Positions 53,872-64,000 of a stretch of 64,000 bases of DNA are shown piece by piece. The stretch's first letter is position 1, and every line of letters begins with the position of its first letter. This stretch comes from Heterodera schachtii. Its lineage: Eukaryota > Nematoda > Chromadorea > Rhabditida > Heteroderidae. Location of the stretch: the NCBI GenBank assembly GCA_023374025.1, contig SIJG01000034.1:290629-354628 (forward strand). The letters run 5' to 3'. Made by a program: the position numbers and the translations under genes. The notes beneath the pieces were generated by a model. That model saw nothing but the letters and a program-made list of their open reading frames with translations. It did not search any database and had not been told where the DNA came from.

Positions 53872-56062
53872 AACATGGATGAGATATTCATATTGTGTTG
53901 GTCTAACGGACGCTTTCACTTCATTCAATTATCTAATATTAAATTGTTATTTTTAATTCACTTAATTACCTTGATTTCTTTCATTAAAATTTAAAAATTT
54001 AATGACTTAATTACATAATTTATTGCTTTTAACCTAATGATGTTTCATTCATTTTTCTGATCCATGATTTTTAAAATTAATTTATGGAATTAAATTCAAA
54101 TGAACGGAATAAAATGGTTGAAAGGAAAATGTTTATTACAAAATAGCAAAAAATGAATTATAACGGAATAAAGGGAAAAAAACATGCTTTCATCAAATGA
54201 CATAATTAACATTAATTAACTGCAATTAGTAATTCTAATTTGTGTCTATTATTTTAACAAAAAATCATTTTTTCACCTAAAAATGTCAAATTACACATAA
54301 TTTTTTTTTTTAATTAAGCAATTACATAGTAAATAAAGCCGTTTCAATATGTTTGTTTTTTTGTAATTAAATTTATCAATTTTGATTTCTATCTTTTTGC
54401 TAATTAAATTAAAATAATTAGAAAATTCCACTTTTCAATTTCATTGTTTGTATTTGTCTAAAAATATTTGAATAAAAAACAACTTATAAAAAATAATAAT
54501 AATAATTATTATTATTATTTGGTAAATTTCCCATGTTTTAAAATTTTTTTCTCTAATTATCTCCGAACAATTTGTGATTTAGAGCGACTTATATTAATTA
54601 AAACACATATTTTGGCGTTTCGGTCACATAAAAAGCATACCACTATATATTTGGTTACTTTTGAAATTTTTTTAGCACAAAAATTTTTTGCATTTTTGGG
54701 GAAAATCTGCAAAAAAAATAATAATAAAGAAAATTGAAAAATACGCCTCAAAAATCAAATTTACTTCCATTTCTTATAGCATTTTCTAAAATTTTTTATT
54801 TATTTATTTGGAATGCCGAAAATAACTAAATCGAAATTCCTCATTAATTCGTTGAAATTTTGGATCCATGTTACAATTAAAACAATTGCAATTTATGCAA
54901 TTTTTTTTTTTTTGTCTTTTTTTTTCTCATTTCACCATCATTTATTTATGTAGGACATCATTTTGCCTAATTAATGAAAAAAGGAATTATTAATTTACAA
55001 AAAATAATAATGATTGATGATTTCTTCTCCTCCAATTTTGGGTCATCATTTTGCCTAATTAATGAAAAAAAGGAATGATTAATTTATATATAATAATGAT
55101 GGTTTTTTTTCTCCTCCATCATTTTGCCGTTATTTAATTTCCCATGCCTAACCTTAACTCATAATTGAAATAAAAAAAATTTTTTCTCATTTTTAACCTT
55201 TTTATGTTTTAAATTACTTTTTCGTGGCATTCAATAATTTTCATAAACATAAAAATTTTGAGTTTTTCGGTTTCGGTTTTTTACGGTTTTTAAACCGAAA
55301 CCGACCGACCGACCCTCTTGTCCGGTCTCTAATAGTTACCCATTTTCAATTTTTTTTTTTTCAATTTAGGAGAAATCAAAAAAAAGCATATGAAAGTGAT
55401 TCGTGCGGACCGGCAATGCCGCCGACCTTTGCCTGCACTTTTGTACAAAAATTTTTGTCTTTTTTGTTTCTTTTTCTCATTTTCTCCATCATTTATATAG
55501 GTCATCATCATCCATTTTGCCTAATTAAAAAAGAGAAATGATTAATTAATATAAATAATGATGATTGATGTTTTTTTCACTTCCCATTTTGGGTCATCAT
55601 TTTGCCGTTCATTAATTTCCCATGCCTAAACTAAACTCTTAATTTTATTCTTTAATTTCTAACCTTTTTATTTTTTTACTTAAATCCATAAATATTTTTT
55701 ATTTTTTCGTTGGTAATTTTCTCAAATGTTAAAATTTTACTCGATTTCATTTGATTTGTTTTAAGGTGGTGAAACTCTTGTGAGAGTTAAGTACTATTTA
55801 AAGTTGAAAAATCAGTTTTTAAAATGCTAAAAAATATATTATTTCGACAATTTTTGGGCCAAATATGTAAAATTTGAAAAATAAGAACTCCGACTTATTT
55901 GTTCACATTAGGATTTGTTTTATGAAAATTTTCACCAAAAATAGGACCCAAACAAGCTTTACTACAATAGTACCTAAATATTTTATTAAAAATTATTTTA
56001 AAGTTTTTAAAAACGAAATGTATTTACCATAATTGTTTGTTATTAGAGAAAATTTGGTTTAA
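53872..56062. other. Intergenic, AT-rich with short dispersed repeats
   Basis: No gene supported. 54060-54290 and 54930-54990 resemble 45395-45790. Three degenerate units of TCATCATTTTGCCTAATTAA occur at about 54955, 55042 and 55502. A GC hairpin relative (CCGGCAATGCCGCC) is at about 55411. A CCGACCGACCGACC run is at 55301-55314. Confidence 0.4.
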
Positions 56063-59000
56063 ATGGCTAAACGAAAAGCAAATGCATCAGAAGAATTGCG
56101 CGTTTTGAAGGCCAGAATTGCGGAATTGGAAGAGCAAACAAATGTTTCCGAGGCGTTTGAACAAAGCAGAAACGGTAGGAAAATAATTTTTAATTTGGGA
56201 TACGATAGGAAATTATTTACATAATTTCGCACATTCAGAAAAACGACCTTCTCATTAATATATAAGAAAAAGACAGCATGTCGTACAAAAAAAGGGGCAA
56301 AGTCGTTTCGAAAAATCCGCCATTTTAGCGATTTTTCGACAAAACATGCAATAATTTTGATTTAAAGCAATTAAATTTTTATATTCATGGTACCATCCGA
56401 TAGCCCAGCTTTTTCTCTATTAGCCTGCAAAATCTAAAAAAAATTTTATCAATTTAGAAAATGTTGTATGAAGATAAGTATTTCTGCCCTAACTTTGTTA
56501 TATTTGAAAATTTTAGTTCCAAATTTTGCAGGCTAATAGAGAAAAAGTTTGGCTATCGCATGATATCAATAATGTAAAATTTAATTGTCCTTAAGCAAAG
56601 TTATGGCATATTTTGTCGAAAAAAGAGTTAAAATGCCGCCGGATTTTACGACTACATTACAAAAATTTCATTTAAATTGATCTAAATAATAACAAATTCA
56701 ACAGAAGTAGACGACGACGGCGTGCAAATCGTGGAAATTCAAGGACAAATTGAAGCCGATCCGCAGCAGAAAGTAATTTTTAAAATTTTTTTAAATTGCA
56801 AGATATTTATAAATTTACCAAAAAGCAATGTTTTAAATTAATTATTCATTATTTGTTTAACAGAAATTCCGTGAAAACATTTCAAAAATGAAAGAGGAAT
56901 TGAGCAACACAGAACAATTGTGCATGATTACGCAGTTGGAAAATGTGGGTTCAGTTAAAAAATATCAGTTAAAAAATTAATTTGGTCGGAAAATTTTACA
57001 AAAATTTTGGCCAAAATAGTTTTTTTTTCACATTTTCACTTGAATATTCGTTTCATCAATCTTAATAAATTTCCTCAATTAGTGTTATGACGATTCTATG
57101 ACGTTATGCAAAAACCATCAAATGAAAATTTTCCGAGTTATTAGCACCTATTTTCAAGGATTTTGTTTTTAGAACCGAAATACCTAAAAATTAAAAAAAA
57201 TATTTTTTGCCTATTTTGGAATTTTTCCAAAAAGAAAATTATTAACAAAAATGTAATAAAAACAGAAAATATACTCCTAAGAATCGGCTCCAAAAATTTT
57301 AGAAAAATAAAACTCCTAAGAAATGAAAAATTATCTCAAAAATTCATCTCCTAAAGCCTATCTATTTTGACGGGTTTTAGAGCCTAAAAATTGAAATAGG
57401 TTGGTTATTAAATCTTAGTTTTTAGAAATTACTTCACTCAAAATTGAAGCACCATGAGCTGATGGAGGAGCAAAATGAACTGCAAGCGAAAGTGGCCAAA
57501 ATGGTGGACCACCAACAGCAGCAGAAAAATAAGCAAGGACGAAAGGAGGACGAGCAAGGCAAATACAGTAGACGAAAAGAAAATACGGTATTTACTGCCG
57601 ATGGTAGGACCAGGATCACTTTTTTGGAAAAATACAATATAACTTTTAAAAATCACTGAAAATATGTTTCTAATGGTTTTTGGGGTCACTGAATACGAAA
57701 ATCTGACATTCATTTTGGCCAATTTGAATCACGGACCCGAATTCGAACAAAAAAAATCGCAAATTTTCAAAATTCTCAAATTTTGTTACTAAATTGATTT
57801 AAACACGGATAAATTTGATTCTAAAACAACTATAAATTTTGAAAAAAAAAAAAATGTATTTTGATTTTTGTTCGAATTCGGGTACGGGATCTAAATTGGT
57901 CAAAATGAATGTCAGATTTTTGTGTTCAATGACCCTCATTAGAAATATATTTTCAATGACTATTAAAAAGTTAATATTGTTTTTCAAAAAAGAGTCCTAT
58001 ACCATAGACAGTATTACTGAAAAACATTCTTATTGTATTTTAGCGCATTCTTCCAAATAAATTAAATAAATTTCAGCAGAGTTAAAAGCAATTTGTGGAC
58101 GGCTCGATGACTTGGAGAAGCAGCAACAAATGGTAAATTCTTTTTTTTTGTTTTTATTCATTTACCATGATGAACAGTTCATGGAGACCGGAAACGAAAA
58201 TGCATTGGCAAAAATTGAACGGATGGACAATTTTATTGCCATTTTGAAGGACCGATTCAGAAATGGTAAAGTGAATCCATTTATTATTAATAAAAGTAAT
58301 CCCAAATTAATTGTTAATTCAGATCTATTGAAAGCCGTTCATCCGAATTTGCGTCAAAATTTCGTTGATGTAAAAAATAATATTTGAAATTACGGAATTT
58401 TATAGAAAAAATTTACAGAATTTTTAAATTCGCTGCCAAAAAATTGTTGGGATGCCAATGCTTGTGACGATCAGCTCAGAATCATTGATGACAAATGTTT
58501 GACTGTCCGTTGGTGGTCAGAGGAAGAAGGTGAATTAATTATCTTTTATAATTAATAATTAGGAATGGGAATTTTATGTAAGAAAACTTGCAAAATATTA
58601 AAAAAATTATATTTAAAAAAACAGAGACAAATATAAATATATGTAAGTAATATTTAGAAAAATCCAAAATATGTTAATAAAATTTTTACTGATTTTTTAG
58701 AAATATATTTTCCAAAGTAATTTATTTTTTATTTTTCACAAAAAGTTTTTTATAAATTCTCAAAAATTCCACTAAATATCTAAAAAAAAAAAAATTAAAT
58801 TATGTACCGAAAATTTGCGAAATCTTGGATTTTTTGGGGCATTAATAAATATTTAAAAAAAAATCACCAGGAAATAAGATAAAAATGCTAAAAAGCCCAA
58901 AATATTTACCAAATATGTAAACTAAAAATATGTAAATGAAATTTTAAAAATGTTTTTTTTTTTGTAAAAAAATTCTCCGTAAAGGATGAAATAAGTAAAA

Positions 59001-62000
59001 AAAAAAACGCATTAAAATTACCCAAGGCTTCGAAAACACTTTTAGTAGTTTAAAAATTAATTTTTCAAATCTCTTTTTTCACAATTTTTTAGAAACACAT
59101 TTTTCAAAAATTTTTTAAATTTTCACAAGAAATATTTAATTTATAATAATTAATTAATTATTTTTTTTTCAAAAGGATGCTCATCTGTCTTCGCAAAACA
59201 CCCATTCCCGACCTGCTCTTCCGGCACTTTTTATTATGAAATCAAAATCTTAAGGATGAATGGGTATAATAATGTTTTTTTCTTAAAATGGAAATTATAT
59301 TTGCAAATTGTTTAATTTTTATTGTTTTTTTTGCCATTAGAAATACTCGTTTTTCAATTGGACTTGCCTCAAAAGCGATGCCATTGGACGATTGTGTTGG
59401 CAATCATTGGGATAGTTATGGATACGAAAGAGATGGAGGTTTTCGGATCAGTCGGTCTGTCTGGCTAAATGAAGATAGTTATGCATTTTTTCGTGGTGAT
59501 ACCATCGGATGTGGTGTTAATTTGGCCTCTCGACGGATCATTTTCACTCATAATGGACGACAATTAGGTAGGAAAATGGTGGATAAAAATGGGTCGGGGT
59601 CAGTAATAAAGAACGTTAATAGCTATCGAATATACCAAAAATCATTTGGTTGATAATGAGTAGGGCTGCCAATTTTATGTAAATACATATTTTTTTCCTG
59701 GCTTCTCCATGCTCTAAATAGCAGGAAAAACACTTTATTTTTTGTGTTAGCAAACAAAAATCGGGACTTTTATTTACATATTTTTACATATTTCGGGGTT
59801 TTTATACATATTTACATATTTCGGAATTTTCTTAAATATTTACTACACATTTGAACTTTTTTCTTATATATTTTCATTTTTTTACATATTTTGAGGATTT
59901 TTTAAGAAAATTTTTGGAAATATTCAAAAAAATAATTCAAAATTTCGGCAAATTTTTTTTTACATATTTTAAGAAATTTTGAAAATTTATAGTGAAAAAA
60001 ATACCCACGAAAAATAGTAAAAAAAAAGAATTTTAAAATACTAAAAGTGATTCTAAGACCTATTTAAGTAATTTTTATGACATTTTGTGCCTATTTCATA
60101 CTTTACGAGGATTTTTTTTTCTCCAAAAAATAACCATTTAAAAAAATTTTATTTACATATTTGTGGTTTTTTGTACATATTTTGGGATTTTTCATACATG
60201 TTTATGTACATATTTGAACCATTTTTTGTACATATTTTTGGCAGCCATAATAATTAGGAAAGTTATAAGCGACGGCACCGAAATGGTCGGCGCCGAACTG
60301 GGCGGTTCACATAAAATTTCATTTACGTTTGGTTTGTTTTTAGACACTTCGGATTTGTTCCTTTCACCATCTTCTGTTGGCCCGTGGTTTCCATGCATTT
60401 CTTTAAGCGATGAGACAAAAATTGTGGCAAATTTTGGACCGAATTTCAAATTCGATCCTACAAAAATAGTGGTGAAATATCTTTTTAAATTGTTCAATAA
60501 TTTAAAAATTAGGCCCCTTCAAATTCGCTCGAAAAAAATTGTTGGGATGCCGATGCATGTGACAGTGGCCTCAAAATCACTGACAACGAATGTTTAACAG
60601 TCCATTATAACGAAGAAAAAATTCGTAAAGCAAACAATAATTGTCCATTAATTTTAATTATATATAAATAATTTATATGTATTTATTAGAGTTGAGTGGG
60701 ACCGGAAATTTTGGGAAAACCCGGGACCGGGACCTTTTCGGGTTGAAAACCCTGGAATTTTTGGCTGGGAAAACCGGAAAAAACCGGGACCTCGGTATTC
60801 AGTTGTCCGTATCTAGTATTTATAAATTTATATATATAATGTTGTATATTTGCATATAGATTGGCTTACCGTTTTCGCCAAACATTCAATTCTGGTCCCC
60901 AATTATGCTGACTTCTTTTACTTTGAAATTAAAGTCAAAAATATGAACAAGTAAGAAGGGCATTTGTGATTTTATTTGTTAGCTCTGATGAATAAAAACA
61001 ATAATAATTAGGGCTGCTAATTTTATGTAAATACAAATTTTTTTCCTGGCTTCTCCATAGCCTAATTAGTGGGAAAAACACTTTCTTTTTTGTGTTTGCG
61101 AACCAAAAGTTGGGACTTTTATTTACATATTTCGGAGTTTTTCTACATATTACATATGTACATATTTTTATACATATTTTGGACTTTTTCGCATTTTTTG
61201 TACATATTTTGCAATTTTTGAGGATTTTTTAAAGAAAATTTTTAGATGCCCCAAAAAAAATTGCAATTTTTTCGTACACATTTTCATTTTTTCCATATTT
61301 TGAGAATTTATAGAAATTTTTTGTGAAAAATACAAAATAAAATTTGAAAATGTATCTCTAAAAAACGATTTTTTTTTTAATGAGATAGCAAAAATTATTA
61401 TTTAATGTATTAAAATGCTGATTTAAGCCTATTTTGGTCATTTTTATGGCATTTTGTGCCTGTTTCACTTTTTACGAAGAATTTTTACCCAAAAAATTAC
61501 CATTTAAATCATTTTATTTACATATTTTAGTAAATATTTGGGGCTTTTTCTACATATTTCATACATATTTTAGCATTTTTTATACATATTATATTTACAT
61601 AATTCGCAAATGTTGTTACATAAAATTAGCAGCCCTAATAATAATAATATTCCAATAATTAATTAAAAAAATATTCAACAAGAGGTGTTTTCTTCGGGTT
61701 CACCACCAAACAGAAGCATGGCGAATTGGATGGACATGTTCGGCACGCCTATGGCATTTTTGGATACCAAAGTGATGGCGTACTCTGGACAAGTGGCTCT
61801 GGGGTAACATGCACTAAATTTGTTGCTGGTTCTGTGGTGGGATGTGGCATTAATCTGAACAATCGGCAGTTGATTTTCACAAGAAATGGACACAGATTGG
61901 GTTGGCTAATTAATTAATTTAATTATTATATTATTATTTGGGATACGATTTTTAGGTTTTTGTCTATTTTTTCGTCAGCTTCCTATGGTCTGAAATGCAT

Positions 62001-62638
62001 GAAAAACATCTTCATTTTTTGGTAGTGGTTGTTAAGCTAGCATCTACCTCTTTTCTAGGTTTTTATTTTTAGAACTAAACACCTAAAAATTGTTGAAAAA
62101 CTCTATTTTGACGTTATGCCAAAAATTTATAAACAAAAAAAAATGCAATAAAATTTAAAATACAAAATTTTTTTTAAAAATATGCCCTCAGAAATGAAAA
62201 TTTTCTCAAAAATCGTCGCCAAAATTTATTTATTTATTTTCTTGTCAAGAATTTTTGCCTTTAAAAATTATTTGTCTCAGCAATACTGATTTGGCTTAAT
62301 TTTTTTGCTTTTTAGATAAAATTTTACGCTTTTACATCCCGTAAATTTGAAACTTGTTGGACCTATTTTCCCATTTTTAACACCAATTTTAGTGGGTTTT
62401 TTTTTTTTAGAAAAATCAAACTATTTTGGCAGTTTTTAGCACCTAAAAACCGTTTCCCTAATTATTATTTTTATTGATAAAAAAATAAAATATTTTAATT
62501 CAATTAGATGATGATGATGATTACCGCGTGCCATCTTCTGTTGGCCCATTGTTTCCTTTCGTCACTTTGTTTGCCGTTGGTGAAAAAATTGAGGCCAATT
62601 TTGGACCAATGTTTAAATTTAATTTTGAGAATATTTGA
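56063..62638 (+). CDS. Coiled-coil protein with two tandem SPRY domains, 562 aa
   Basis: Fifteen exons: 56063-56174, 56705-56772, 56864-56944, 57450-57567, 58077-58132, 58178-58265, 58323-58369, 58406-58529, 59176-59263, 59341-59567, 60344-60471, 60513-60624, 60860-60950, 61683-61900 and 62508-62638. They total 1689 nt with every phase agreeing. Residues 1 to about 185 are charged and heptad-like (ELRVLKARIAELEEQ, ELMEEQNELQAKVAKMV, KAICGRLDDLEKQQQM). SPRY 1 follows: SGTFYYEIKIL, FSIGLASKAMPLDDCVG, DTIGCGVNLASRRIIFTHNG, KIVANFGPNFKFD. SPRY 2: NCWDADACDSGLKI, FFYFEIKVKNM, VVGCGINLNNRQLIFTRNG, KIEANFGPMFKFN. Each is preceded by a NCWDAxAC...ECLTV/KCLTV lead. SPRY is a peptide-binding beta-sandwich. 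There is no signal peptide, so unlike the secreted SPRYSEC effectors of cyst nematodes it is probably intracellular. The start is the first ATG with a good donor in phase. Confidence 0.85.
56280..56650. mobile_element. Foldback element in intron 1 of the SPRY gene
   Basis: Arms around 56385-56435 (ATAGCCCAGCTTTTTCTCTA) and 56520-56570 (TAGAGAAAAAGTTTGGCTAT) are inverse copies. Outer parts (CGACAAAACATGCAATAATTT and ATGGCATATTTTGTCG) also pair. Similar sequence is at about 15655-15725. Confidence 0.65.
57600..58020. mobile_element. Foldback element in intron 4 of the SPRY gene
   Basis: GACATTCATTTTGGCCAATT and CCCGAATTCGAACAAAAA (57706-57750) face their complements at about 57866-57917 (TTTTTGTTCGAATTCGGG, AATTGGTCAAAATGAATGTC). 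Arms are about 130-150 bp. No ORF. Confidence 0.7.
59661..60250. mobile_element. hAT-type MITE in the intron inside SPRY 1
   Basis: Left end TAGGGCTGCCAATTTTATGTA, right end TTTTTGGCAGCCATA. The 8 bp before and after are ATAATGAG and ATAATTAG (7 of 8 match). The interior is rich in TTTACATATTT repeats. No coding. Related to the elements at 16042 and 61009. Confidence 0.7.
60690..60805. repeat. GC-rich GGGACCGGGACC repeat in intron
   Basis: Words such as CCCGGGACCGGGACC and ACCGGAAAAAACCGGGACC; same family as the blocks at 10.8 and 12.5-13.2 kb. Confidence 0.5.
61009..61637. mobile_element. hAT-type MITE in the intron inside SPRY 2
   Basis: Perfect ends TAGGGCTGCTAATTTTATGT and its complement, ACATAAAATTAGCAGCCCTA, are flanked by ATAATAAT on both sides (61001-61008, 61638-61645). 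The interior has TTTACATATTTxGG repeats as in the element at 59661. It is 629 bp with no transposase. Confidence 0.85.
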
Positions 62639-63558
62639 AGTTTTGATCTTTTTTTTTTGACATGAAAATGATCATAATAAATTGTATGAATGATCTTTGA
62701 AATTTAAGCGTGAATTTAGTATATGGGAATAAACTTACAATATCCAATTACAGTATATTTTCTTTTTGCGAGTTCAATTATTTTTCTACACATTCTAAAT
62801 AAAACTATTCGGAACAAAATTTTTTATACATTTTTAACCTTTTGTCAACAAATACTAAATGCTACAGAATTTGTTTAAGAAATTCTGTAATTATAGTGTA
62901 AACACCATAGAATTTTGTTTGTGAAATACTGTAAATATCTGTCAAATTAATATCCAGAATTTTTTTTACGTATTTTATCTATCCTCTCAGCAGGCTAACC
63001 AAGCTTAAATTTTTGTCAGGCATATTTCATAAAAACTATACAAAATTTGATTTTAATGAATAATACATATTAATCAATAAAACAAAAATCTTTCTGAAAA
63101 AAAATTCGGGATTTAAAATTTCAGATGTTCGTTGCATAATATGATCAGTTCACTAATTAAGGATATTATGAAATGGCCAAAATTCTTGCAAGTGGGCTTA
63201 AAAACTAAATTTTTCGGAAAACTTTATTAGGCAATGTGAAAGAATTGCTAATTTTTGAAAAAATTCAAAATTTCCGACTTATGGTCAAAAAATTTGGAAA
63301 AAGTTCATCGTAATTTCGAGCTCCACACTTTTTTCAGAAATTGGAATTCCAACCCCAAAAATGTTCGAAATCATGACTCAGTCCCATCCCTGCAATTAAG
63401 GATTTTTTTAAAGATAATATGGATCTAATTTCTTGAATTTGTAAAATTGATTTATCCGGCAACAATTGTTATTTTTATATATGCAGTTATTAATTGTTAA
63501 TCGTTGGTCAATCAATGATCGAATCAGCAGCTCCCATTAGTAGTATGCAATTATTTTC
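62639..63558. other. Intergenic, nothing recognised
   Basis: AT-rich region between the 3' end of the SPRY gene and the end of a convergent minus-strand gene. It has short ATTCTGTAATTATAGTGTAAA words and a GGAATTCC relative at about 63345. No gene seen. Confidence 0.4.
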
Positions 63559-63714
63559 TCATTTCACACAACATTTCATGTCATAGTTGGGCTTACAACA
63601 AAATGCAGCATAGTACGCCCTTCGTGGCACACATTTTGCCCATCCGCAAGGGCACAATATGGCCGTAATGCTACGGCATTTCTCATCATTTTTCAGGTCC
63701 ACGAATTGCGATGT
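63559..63714 (-). CDS. Last exon of a cysteine-rich protein
   Basis: After a TTCTCAG acceptor the minus strand reads TSQFVDLKNDEKCRSITAIL then CPCGWAKCVPRR and AAFCCKPNYDMKCCVK, then stop (52 codons including stop). Eight cysteines lie in 51 residues. It starts in phase 0, and upstream exons would lie at or beyond the window end. The pattern suggests a small secreted disulfide-rich protein; family not recognised. Confidence 0.5.
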   Translation of the reverse strand, partial: TSQFVDLKNDEKCRSITAILCPCGWAKCVPRRAYYAAFCCKPNYDMKCCVK

Positions 63715-64000
63715 CTGAGAATTAGTTAATTTTGAATTAGTCAACAATTTATAATCAATCCCATCCCCACTCCTTCCGTATCGTGATCTTTAGGGCATTG
63801 AATTATATGGAAATTTCCATATTTTTTTTTCCTGTACTGATTTGAAGGCCTGGAACACACGAAAAACATGGTTTAACCTGGTTTTAGATTCTAGGATGGG
63901 TTTTCCATATCCATATTTGTCTATTTTTGGCAAATTTAAGTCTATATTTTATGTCCATATTTTGGCATTTTCCAAAACTTCTATTTGAACGGCCCCATCA
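63715..64000. other. Window end, probably intron
   Basis: AT-rich sequence upstream of the Cys-rich exon on the minus strand, with repeated CCATATTT words. No further exon identified. Confidence 0.35.

Noticed and set aside
57163..57354. Lys/Asn/Ile-rich ORF
   Set aside because: AT-rich intron of the SPRY gene; no coding pattern.

Overview
The window reads as AT-rich nuclear DNA of a nematode. It has multi-exon genes with GT/TTTCAG- or TTTTAG-type introns, no prokaryotic gene packing, and many foldback and MITE-like elements. The SPRY domains, F-box-like proteins, secreted cysteine-rich proteins, secreted PLA2-like proteins and trypsin-like protease together resemble a plant-parasitic cyst nematode (Heteroderidae). 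That assignment is from family recognition only. Exon models were assembled by hand from splice signals, and phases were checked by arithmetic.

Layout. 1-17.5 kb (minus strand): three tandem genes of a secreted phospholipase A2-like family. The first (13.2-17.5 kb) keeps the CCxxHDxC active site. The second (5.7-9.7 kb) has two diverged domains that have lost the catalytic His. The third (0.8-4.65 kb) is a 5'-truncated, exon-deleted copy with a SPRY fragment at its duplication junction. A retroelement gag/protease fragment lies at 11.4-12.2 kb. 18.6-19.9 kb is a long polypyrimidine tract. 20.2-22.8 kb (minus) holds three small secreted cysteine-rich genes. 23.6-26.3 kb (plus) holds a chymotrypsin-fold serine protease with a long pro-region and two apparent frameshifts.

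27.9-43.0 kb is a nested duplication: a block of about 8 kb present twice, each copy carrying three units of a 1.41-kb tandem repeat plus two related genes. One of these is an F-box-like 195-aa gene, intact in copy 1 and frameshifted in copy 2. A second CT tract separates the copies. 43.8-44.2 kb has an unrecognised Cys-rich gene end. 45.9-47.2 kb is a foldback element. 47.4-48 kb (minus) has the C-terminal exons of a membrane protein. 48.6-49.8 kb has degenerate polyQ/STSDL exon repeats. 50.6-51.4 kb has a divergent 14-3-3 gene or pseudogene with single-base gaps.

56.06-62.64 kb (plus) is the best gene in the window: a 15-exon, 562-aa protein with an N-terminal coiled coil and two tandem SPRY domains and no signal peptide. 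Two hAT-type MITEs and two foldback elements sit in its introns. 63.56-63.71 kb (minus) is the last exon of a Cys-rich protein. Much of the remaining sequence is repeats or introns with nothing recognisable.
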